Source of the DNA: SKPS01 sp964469215
GTDB taxonomy: Bacteria; Bacteroidota; Bacteroidia; Bacteroidales; SKPS01
DNA: 64,000 nucleotides
NCBI GenBank assembly: GCA_964469215.1
Contig: CAYXYB010000008.1
Coordinates: 41,982 to 105,981 of the forward strand
Direction: 5' to 3'
Below the pieces are notes generated by a model, which was not told where the DNA came from, searched no databases, and was given only the letters and a program-made list of their open reading frames with translations. Of this stretch, positions 54,997-61,700 are shown piece after piece (the stretch's first letter is position 1; each line of letters begins with the position of its first letter). A program made the position numbers and the translations under genes.

Positions 54997-55391
54997 TGGA
55001 GCTGCCGGGATTCGAACCCGGGTCCAGGCAGGCAGCCGAAGTGCTTTCTACATGCTTATCCCTTCGTTGATTGTAGGGTGGTGAATGGGGAAGGGCACCC
55101 TCTCAACACCTTAGTCCCTGATGATCTGCCTTCGCGGGACGTGAAAAGCAGATTGCCCGGAATTGCGCGCACCCCGTGATCGGATTGGAACCGGGCGGAA
55201 ACCGTCCGCGGAGTGTCTCGTCCCAACCCGCCGGGTCAGGATTAAGCCTTCATCTACTCGATTCGATTAAGCAGCAAGAGCGTAGTTATATTCGCCGTTT
55301 GTTGTTGTGATAGCAGTTGTTAACGGGCCACACCATCAATGCCCGGCATGCTTACAGTTCCGCTTACAAGCTGTCAAAACCAGTCAGCCCC
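54997..55391 (-). ncRNA. ssrA: Transfer-messenger RNA (tmRNA)
   Basis: The minus strand starts GGGGCTGACTGG at 55391 and ends with the T-arm/acceptor sequence (G-T-T-C-G-A-A-T-C-C type loop at 55008-55022) and CAGCTCCA at 54997; GGGGCTG pairs with CAGCTCC. The CCA is not encoded. The tag reading frame at 55267-55299 encodes N-G-E-Y-N-Y-A-L-A-A and ends in TAA (55267-55269), the Bacteroidota form of the degradation tag. Total length about 395 bases is normal. It rescues stalled ribosomes. A TACCTTTG box at 55427-55434 (minus strand) is well placed as its -7 element. Confidence 0.95.
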
Positions 55392-55426
55392 TGATTGGCA
55401 ATAACCCTGTGACGGAAAATGCGATG

Positions 55427-55434
55427 CAAAGGTA
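55427..55434 (-). promoter_or_regulatory. -7 box of the tmRNA promoter
   Basis: A perfect TACCTTTG on the minus strand, 35 bp before the mature 5' end. No clear TTG is seen at the usual distance upstream. Confidence 0.45.
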
Positions 55435-55504
55435 CAAAAAATTATTCCGTAATACTTATGGTATAATGTCAGATTATCTTCAGGTTTAACTGATCTGCCA
55501 GCTG

Positions 55505-56101
55505 TTAGTAAAACACCCATAAATATGAAATCCTTATTGCCATAAAGTCCGTCCATCCTGTTCTGTCAAGATTGAAATTCAATGTCTTGCCTGCCTGAAT
55601 CCCAAAGTTTAATCCGGTGCCATTTGAAAATCTAAGGGAGTAACCAGGTTCTCCAAACAAGTTTAATTCGCCCTGAGGATCCCAATCTCTTATGCGGAGA
55701 AGAATAATAAAACCGGGTGCAATATAAAAGTGGTGCGTGAACTTTTTTTCAAAGTCTGACCGGTACGGATATATGGGTAAAGACAATCCCAAACCGCCGT
55801 TTTTGACCTTCAACCCGTCTTCATCCCTGAGGGCAAGGTTCAGATATGAGTTAAGCCTTATCCCAACCACACCTTCGGGATTTGTTTCCGCGTATCCCGG
55901 TAAAATATTAAAGTCGAATTCTCTTATTCCATATTTCATTCCTTTATAAAACAGGGGAGAGATTGCCAGTATACTGCCTTCATCTTCAAATGCTCTGATT
56001 GGCATATAGTTTTGCGCGTCTGTAAACGAAGAAGAGAAGAGCAATGTAAATATTGATATGATTATTGTTCTTCCGGTATTGAATGGTATGCTGTTTTTCA
56101 T
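55505..56101 (-). CDS. Exported outer-membrane barrel-like protein
   Basis: I start at the ATG at 56101, since the longer frame to 56173 overlaps the upstream gene and has no signal features; from 56101 there is an export segment (IIISIFTLLFSSSFTDAQ). The 198-residue product has alternating strands (Y-G-I-R-E-F-D-F-N-I-L-P-G-Y; L-N-L-F-G-E-P-G-Y-S-L-R-F; G-L-N-F-G-I-Q-A-G) and ends in an aromatic strand (Y-L-W-V-F-Y), which suggests a small outer-membrane barrel. It lies 19 bp after the FISUMP lipoprotein gene, in the same operon. Confidence 0.6.
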   Translation of the reverse strand: MKNSIPFNTGRTIIISIFTLLFSSSFTDAQNYMPIRAFEDEGSILAISPLFYKGMKYGIREFDFNILPGYAETNPEGVVGIRLNSYLNLALRDEDGLKVKNGGLGLSLPIYPYRSDFEKKFTHHFYIAPGFIILLRIRDWDPQGELNLFGEPGYSLRFSNGTGLNFGIQAGKTLNFNLDRTGWTDFMAIRISYLWVFY

Positions 56102-56120
56102 TTTGGAATGGTTTGGAATG

Positions 56121-56807
56121 CTAGTCTTTGACACATCTGACAGAACTACCCAGTTTTTTGGAAATTTTTTCATTTTTGGTTATGGCAGTTGAGTTATCTG
56201 AAATCACCATTGCGTAACCACTTGTAGTGCTGTACTCAGTAGATGTCCAGTAGCATGACCATTTATCGACCTTGTCAAATGTTCCATCACCGGTGCGATA
56301 TCCTCCCGGAATTGCAGAAAAGCCTTCAGGATTTGATATTTCACTAACTGAAAAAGGATCATAGTAAAAATCAAGATCTTTTAATTTACCCCCGGCCACT
56401 GGGTATCCACCCATAAATTCTATCAGAATCTCCCAATCATCCAGTGTCGGCACATGCCATCCGGCAGGGCACAATTTCTTTCCGCCGTTAAATGCGGTAT
56501 CGAAAACATAAAAGTTGTACAAGCCTCCGTATATGTTTTTGTTGCCAATATTGTTGTCGTACCAGCAAAATGCCGGTTTTGTGGTTGTCTTCCATTCTGT
56601 GCTATCCTCCGCAACCGGTATTGATGTGCCATCTGTGTACCTTGTTGTTCTAATATCCGAGGTCATCCATGTCTGGGTGCCGATTTCTTTGGTTGCATAC
56701 CTGTTGCCATCAACATCCTTTACAGATCTGAACAAATCAGTGTCTATTACGCATCCGTTAATGAGGATAATTATTGCCAGGAAAACATTCAGTTTAGGAT
56801 TCTTCAT
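56121..56807 (-). CDS. FISUMP-domain lipoprotein
   Basis: The ATG at 56807 opens a lipoprotein signal (FLAIIILINGC), and the extra 24 codons up to 56879 are low complexity, so I exclude them. The 228-residue product is almost entirely a FISUMP domain: D-V-D-G-N-R-Y-A-T-K-E-I-G-T-Q-T-W-M-T, C-P-A-G-W-H-V-P-T-L-D-D-W, F-S-A-I-P-G-G-Y-R and the end S-S-V-R-C-V-K-D. The lipid anchor implies attachment to the outer membrane. It forms an operon with the barrel-like gene at 55505-56101, so the two may act as one surface complex. Confidence 0.8.
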   Translation of the reverse strand: MKNPKLNVFLAIIILINGCVIDTDLFRSVKDVDGNRYATKEIGTQTWMTSDIRTTRYTDGTSIPVAEDSTEWKTTTKPAFCWYDNNIGNKNIYGGLYNFYVFDTAFNGGKKLCPAGWHVPTLDDWEILIEFMGGYPVAGGKLKDLDFYYDPFSVSEISNPEGFSAIPGGYRTGDGTFDKVDKWSCYWTSTEYSTTSGYAMVISDNSTAITKNEKISKKLGSSVRCVKD

Positions 56808-56974
56808 ATGGAAAATTACTTCGATTACATATTGTTCTTTTACCTCAACCTCAACCTCAATCGGTTGTTGAAATTCCACCGGCCGGATTATTTATCAGCA
56901 GGAACAGGATTTTTACATGATATCCGGAATAAATAAACCTAATCTAAATGTTGTAGTACATTATATTTTTATAA

Positions 56975-58135
56975 CTAAATCAAAGGTATAGCATACCTTG
57001 TGATATCCTGTGCGGTAATCTCCCTGTCGCAGAGAATGGCAAGACGTTCAACAACATTTCGCAGTTCGCGGATGTTGCCGGTCCATTCGAGTTTCTGCAT
57101 TGCTTCAATTGCTTCTTCGGAAAAGGGTAGTGTGGGTCTTCCCATGTTCTGACAAGCTTCCGTCATAAAATGGTCGGCCAGCAGGGGTATGTCTTTCTTG
57201 CGTTCTTTAAGAGCAGGCACCTGTATAAGTATCACGCTGAGGCGATGATAGAGGTCTTCCCGGAAATTCCCTTTTGCAATCTCCTCCCTGAGGTTTTTAT
57301 TTGTAGCCGTAATAACCCGAACATCAACGGGGATATCTTTCTCTCCTCCAACGCGTGTTATTTTATTCTCCTGGAGGGCTCTAAGTACCTTTGCCTGAGC
57401 AGAAAGGCTCATGTCACCAATCTCATCCAGAAACAAGGTTCCACCATGTGCCTGCTCAAAGTCGCCTTTGCGCTGTTTAATAGCCGATGTAAACGAGCCT
57501 TTTTCATGACCGAAAAGCTGACTCTCGATAAGCTCTGAAGGAATAGCAGCGCAGTTAACCTCAACAAAGAGTGATCTATACCTCAAACTCTGGTCGTGCA
57601 GGTTTCTTGCAACAAGTTCCTTTCCTGAGCCGTTAGGCCCTGTGATTAAGACCCTTGCATCTGTTGGGGCAACCTTGTCAATCATACTCCGCATCGCCAT
57701 AATTTCATCCGATTCCCCAATCATCTCGTATGCGCCAATAACCTGCTTTTTAAGCTTTTTGGTCTCATGAATCAGATTTCCCTTGTCGAGGGCATTACGC
57801 AAGGTAACAAGCAGCCTGTTAAGGTCCAGTGGCTTTGCAATATAATCGTAGGCTCCTTTTTTTATGGCCTCAACAGCGGTGTCTATTGTCCCGTGACCTG
57901 AGATCATCACAACCGGAACATCTGTGATCTCCTGGATTTTATCAAGCACTTCAATGCCGTCCATTCCGGGCATTTTGATGTCGCAGAGAACAACATCATA
58001 AGCGTTGTTTTTAACCAGCTCCAGAGCAATTTCTCCGTTCGCGGCTTCGTCAACAACATACTTTTCGTATTCAAGAATCTCTTTCAACGCAGCTCTGATA
58101 GCTTCTTCGTCATCAATTACCAATACTACCGGCAT
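56975..58135 (-). CDS. NtrC-type sigma-54 activator lacking the DNA-binding domain
   Basis: A protein of 386 residues: receiver domain (V-I-D-D-E-E, acceptor in V-V-L-C-D-I-K-M-P-G, Lys in K-P-L-D), then the AAA+ activator domain with Walker A (G-P-N-G-S-G-K-E), Walker B (G-G-T-L-F-L-D-E-I-G) and the sigma-54 contact loop as G-S-F-T-S-A instead of G-A-F-T-G-A. It ends soon after the sensor-2 region (G-N-I-R-E-L-R-N), with no Fis-type helix-turn-helix, so it is about 70 residues shorter than NtrC. Such forms occur in Bacteroidota and may activate sigma-54 from solution. The cognate kinase is not adjacent. Confidence 0.88.
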   Translation of the reverse strand: MPVVLVIDDEEAIRAALKEILEYEKYVVDEAANGEIALELVKNNAYDVVLCDIKMPGMDGIEVLDKIQEITDVPVVMISGHGTIDTAVEAIKKGAYDYIAKPLDLNRLLVTLRNALDKGNLIHETKKLKKQVIGAYEMIGESDEIMAMRSMIDKVAPTDARVLITGPNGSGKELVARNLHDQSLRYRSLFVEVNCAAIPSELIESQLFGHEKGSFTSAIKQRKGDFEQAHGGTLFLDEIGDMSLSAQAKVLRALQENKITRVGGEKDIPVDVRVITATNKNLREEIAKGNFREDLYHRLSVILIQVPALKERKKDIPLLADHFMTEACQNMGRPTLPFSEEAIEAMQKLEWTGNIRELRNVVERLAILCDREITAQDITRYAIPLI

Positions 58136-58723
58136 AATCCTAATGTGTTGTGGTGTTCACAGTCATTTAAGTTGTGTTCACCTGTTTAGCTTACAAAAGT
58201 CTGTAAAATAATGATCGGAACCTTGAAGTGGGGTTAGATTTTATCCTATGTGGGGTAGGTTTTTATTATCACTTCTACCGGGTTGTTTTTTTCCCGCTGA
58301 ATCCAAGACCATAAGTGATTATGGTAAAATTAGACGGCTAACTTTTACCTAATGATTGATTTTTTTTTTTTTTTTCGAAGAGCTGCGGAGCCGCAAAGAA
58401 TTAGGTTTTTAATCTTAGCGCCTTGGCGTCTTGGCAAGATGTTTTTTTCTCGCAAAGCTGCAGAGTCGCAAAGAATTAGTCTCATAATAAAATAAAAAGC
58501 TGATCTTGTGTATTTTGTTAGATAGAAAATCGCTGAAATTTCGCTGAAAGGCGCATAAATTATTCTGATAAGTAATTGTTTTTTTCAACAGAGGTACACG
58601 GAGTTTTTCACATAGTTTCACGGAGTTGAATCTCTGTGGTTCTCTTTTTTAACTCCTGATTTCCTCTGTGTAAAAAATAAAAAAGGCAACATCCAACAGC
58701 CGATTCCCCTGCCTTCCCCGATT
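58136..58723. repeat. Non-coding stretch with degenerate intergenic repeats
   Basis: No credible gene in these 588 bases. Near 58148-58183 two copies of GTGTTCAC follow one another, a possible operator for the sigma-54 activator gene. At 58376-58480 a motif of the form C-G-A-A-G/A-A-G-C-T-G-C-G/A-G-A-G-C/T-C-G-C-A-A-A-G-A-A-T-T-A-G occurs twice. At 58588-58660 a second motif (CACGGAG twice, then CTCTGTG...CTCTG) forms imperfect inverted copies. Both kinds are scattered intergenic repeats often seen in Bacteroidota genomes. Confidence 0.55.
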
Positions 58724-59119
58724 TTACTTTTTTACCAATTTCCTGGTCATGACATCATTGCTGGTCGAGACCCTGATGATGTAGACCCCATCGGGAAGGT
58801 GCGAGATATCCAGTGTGGCTGTGGATTGCAGGGGTTGAATATTGGCAACCTTACGTCCTTGCATATCAAACAGCTCAATGGTTTGGATCTGACCTGGATA
58901 ATCTCCGGTAGTGAAATGAACTATTGAGGAAGCGGGGTTGGGGTAAATCCGAAAATCTGGTCTGTCATAGTTGTTCTGAGGTATTGGCAGTACAACTCCT
59001 TCCTCCTTGTCTAATAACAATGCCATAAAACCATAGGTGCTTGGATATGGCCAATTTTTAACTGACATCCTTCTTGCTGTAGCCAGATAATTACCATTGT
59101 TAAACCTTATCAGGGACAC
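58724..59119 (-). pseudogene. Remnant C-terminal end of a T9SS-tailed protein
   Basis: The frame gives 131 residues from a GTG at 59119 but has no signal peptide. It consists of a short beta-rich piece (F-N-N-G-N-Y-L-A-T-A-R-R) and a complete T9SS tail (I-Y-P-N-P-A-S-S, F-D-M-Q-G-R-K-V, G-V-Y-I-I-R-V, K-L-V-K-K). A T9SS tail without an export signal cannot work, so I take it as the end of a larger gene whose front was lost. It lies in the same frame directly after the stop of the next gene upstream (59189), with no start of its own other than the GTG. Confidence 0.6.
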
Positions 59120-59188
59120 TGAAAGGGCCGCAACAAAGGTGAGTAGTTTAGGGTTGAGTTTGGTAACCTGTTGCTTTCTATGCTCACA

Positions 59189-60037
59189 TCATTGAACCAG
59201 CATTTTTCTAATGACTCTGTTGCCTGCCAGGTTTATGTCCTCAACAAAATAGAAATAGACACCCGATGGCAGATGCGAGACATCATAGGTGTATTCCATG
59301 CTGCCCGGAAGCACCTCCTTCACTTCGGAAATCATCAACCTCCCAAAGCAGTCTGATAAACCGAAATGTACTATGCAGGCGGAAACGAAGGTTGCATGTA
59401 TGGTTGTCAGGCCGGTGGCAGGATTGGGTGAGTTCTGATGTAACGAGAAAGATTCCTCAGGAAAACCATCGTCAATGCCCTCACAAACAGAACCATAAAA
59501 TTTCTTCCAACATGTATCATTATCCGAAACAGAATCACCCGGCAGACTCGTGCAAACAAATACTTCCTGCGGTCCAAGTAGGGGTTTAAATTGGGTTGAC
59601 AGAACAAAATCTACTGAATCCCCCGTCTGGAGGTTTCCGGTACAGATGTCCGTGTAAACAGGACCGCCCACATAATATGAATAAGTAACCGGAATAGAGG
59701 TCTGTGGATTTAGGCCATAGTTATTTATCATGACTTGGTAAATGTATGGGTATGGATTAATTTGCGGATGGAAAAAACAAATCAATCCATATTCCGGGTT
59801 GGGCCCATAAGGATAAGTCACAGGAGAAATAACCCGGCTGATACCTACATCATTTGAGTCTGCCGCCAGGCTTATATCGCGTGCTCCTGATGTCCACCAG
59901 GCAATGTTTTTATCGGCAGAGAAATCCATCCTGCCGTTTTCTTTCGGATCAGTCTGTGCCCCGGCAGTTGTACTGGTCAATAGTGGCAGCCATACCAGCA
60001 TGACTGCCAATTGAATGAGAGTCTGAATCTTTTTCAT
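59189..60037 (-). CDS. Secreted protein with T9SS tail, function unknown
   Basis: A protein of 282 residues with a signal peptide (LIQLAVMLVWLPLLTSTTAGA). A beta-sandwich-like middle (about 60-190: Y-P-Y-I-Y-Q-V-M-I-N-N-Y-G, P-V-T-Y-S-Y-Y-V-G-G-P-V-Y) resembles cell-surface adhesion-type domains with no catalytic motif, and the C-terminal T9SS tail has L-H-Q-N-S-P-N-P and G-V-Y-F-Y-F-V...V-I-R-K-M-L-V-Q. It is one of a minus-strand set of four T9SS-tailed ORFs at the right end of the window. Confidence 0.7.
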   Translation of the reverse strand: MKKIQTLIQLAVMLVWLPLLTSTTAGAQTDPKENGRMDFSADKNIAWWTSGARDISLAADSNDVGISRVISPVTYPYGPNPEYGLICFFHPQINPYPYIYQVMINNYGLNPQTSIPVTYSYYVGGPVYTDICTGNLQTGDSVDFVLSTQFKPLLGPQEVFVCTSLPGDSVSDNDTCWKKFYGSVCEGIDDGFPEESFSLHQNSPNPATGLTTIHATFVSACIVHFGLSDCFGRLMISEVKEVLPGSMEYTYDVSHLPSGVYFYFVEDINLAGNRVIRKMLVQ

Positions 60038-60118
60038 CGCTAATGTTTATTTAGTTATTTTTTACTGTATTCTTCCGTCTGGGGGCTAATCTGCCGCAGG
60101 GGAACAAATTCCTTATTC

Positions 60119-61642
60119 CTAATTACTAATTATCAATACTTTACTGCTTACAACAGACATCTTCGCTGTGATCACCCTTACAAAGTACGCCCCCGGTGGC
60201 AGATGCCGGATGCTGATGGTGGGTGTATCATTCCCTGGGGTTAACAACTCCCGGAGCACTTCCTGTCCGGTGCTGCTAAAGAGGCGCACCTCCTGCGCAT
60301 CCTGTGCAACAAAACCTGGCAATTTTAAAGTGACTACTTCTGAGGCCGGGTTCGGATACATTCCCAATTCCTCATTCTTCATTACCAATTCCTTCATGCC
60401 AACATTCTGGCACCCCGGCACAACACACCCAAAACTATCCACCTTCAGCACCCAGATGTGTTGTGGCATTTGTAATGAATCTGCCTCGCCACAAAGAATA
60501 TAGCCCCCATCAGGTGTGTGTTTTATATCATAAAGCTCATTATCTGCGCCATACATGTTAAAAAGATAATGCTCTCTATACCAGATACTGTCACCATTGG
60601 TGTTGGTCTTAAGCATCCAACTCCATGAATGAGGGCCTTCGCTTATCAGCGGATAATAATAACCAATTGATAATATATCACCATTTGGCAATATTAATAC
60701 TTGTGATATTGAACTTATGGTGACAGACTTACCATAACTCTTGTCCCATAAGGTTGATCCGGCATTATTTACTTTCATCAGCCTTGCTTTTCTATATGAA
60801 AAATCAGGTGTGGCTAATCCTATGCCTGTCATGGTCCCCACGATGAAATTTCCATCAGGTGCGTTGGCTACAATACACTTATTATCGTCATACTGACTTC
60901 CGATTTGTTTGCGCCACTGTTCATTGCCAAGGCTGTCGGTTTTGATTATCAGCCCGGTATAGCTCTGATTTTGGGTTGCAATATATCCCCCTGCACCTAT
61001 AAGAAAACCGTGATCCGGGGTTTGGATGATGTTCCAACCCCAATCAATCCCTTTGTAATTATAGGTTTTTTGCATCAGCTTGTTTCCAACTGAGTCTGTT
61101 ATAATAAGCAAAATATCATTATTGTATTGACCTGAAGCACCTACGCATCCTATTAATGCGTATCCACCGCCAGCGATTTGTTTAACCTGAAGTAATGATA
61201 AAAACGAATAGACCGAGTCGGTGTTTAATTGATATTCCTGTTCCCATTTAAGGTTCAATAATGAATCAATTTTTATCAGAAACCCCATTGCTTTAATTCC
61301 ATTGTTTTTTCCACCTGCCCAGATAAATCCATCGTTTGTGACTGAAAGTGATCCTGGTGTACCTGGATAATATTTGATAGTATTTGTAACAGGATAAACT
61401 GTTTTGGTAATGTTTCCATTGGTGTCAATTAATAGTAAAACAAGCGTTTGAAGACCTGTGGTGCTGTCAATATCAATACCACCTGAAACATAACCTGAAT
61501 CGGATACTAAAATGTGTTGCCCGATTGCTGCAATATTCTGTGGACAGTATATCTTTGAAAAAGTGTTTGATTGTCCTGTAATCAGCAATGGAAGAGTGTT
61601 AAAGAAAAATATCAGAATTATTGAATATTTTATGGATTTCAT
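60119..61642 (-). CDS. Secreted beta-propeller-like protein with T9SS tail
   Basis: The ATG at 61642 opens a signal peptide (YSIILIFFFNTLPLLITGQ), so I prefer it to the start at 61690. The 507-residue product has repeated units with W/F-G/S-G-G-Y/I and T-P-D-G-G-Y/F (A-G-G-Y-A-L-I-G, T-P-D-H-G-F-L-I-G-A, T-P-D-G-G-Y-I-L-C-G), the pattern of Bacteroidota secreted propellers built from delta-60-like repeats. A T9SS tail closes it (M-Y-P-N-P-A-S-E, G-A-Y-F-V-R-V, K-V-L-I-I-S-N). Probably surface-exposed, no enzyme residues visible. It lies 58 bp after the next gene of the set. Confidence 0.72.
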   Translation of the reverse strand: MKSIKYSIILIFFFNTLPLLITGQSNTFSKIYCPQNIAAIGQHILVSDSGYVSGGIDIDSTTGLQTLVLLLIDTNGNITKTVYPVTNTIKYYPGTPGSLSVTNDGFIWAGGKNNGIKAMGFLIKIDSLLNLKWEQEYQLNTDSVYSFLSLLQVKQIAGGGYALIGCVGASGQYNNDILLIITDSVGNKLMQKTYNYKGIDWGWNIIQTPDHGFLIGAGGYIATQNQSYTGLIIKTDSLGNEQWRKQIGSQYDDNKCIVANAPDGNFIVGTMTGIGLATPDFSYRKARLMKVNNAGSTLWDKSYGKSVTISSISQVLILPNGDILSIGYYYPLISEGPHSWSWMLKTNTNGDSIWYREHYLFNMYGADNELYDIKHTPDGGYILCGEADSLQMPQHIWVLKVDSFGCVVPGCQNVGMKELVMKNEELGMYPNPASEVVTLKLPGFVAQDAQEVRLFSSTGQEVLRELLTPGNDTPTISIRHLPPGAYFVRVITAKMSVVSSKVLIISN

Positions 61643-61700
61643 AATAGTAATATTAAGCAGGGCAGAAGACGGATATCTCCTGCCCTGCAAAGGTTAATGG

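Noticed and set aside
58415..58621. A 68-residue minus-strand ORF
   Set aside because: It lies wholly in degenerate intergenic repeats, has no start context, and resembles spurious ORFs found in such repeats.
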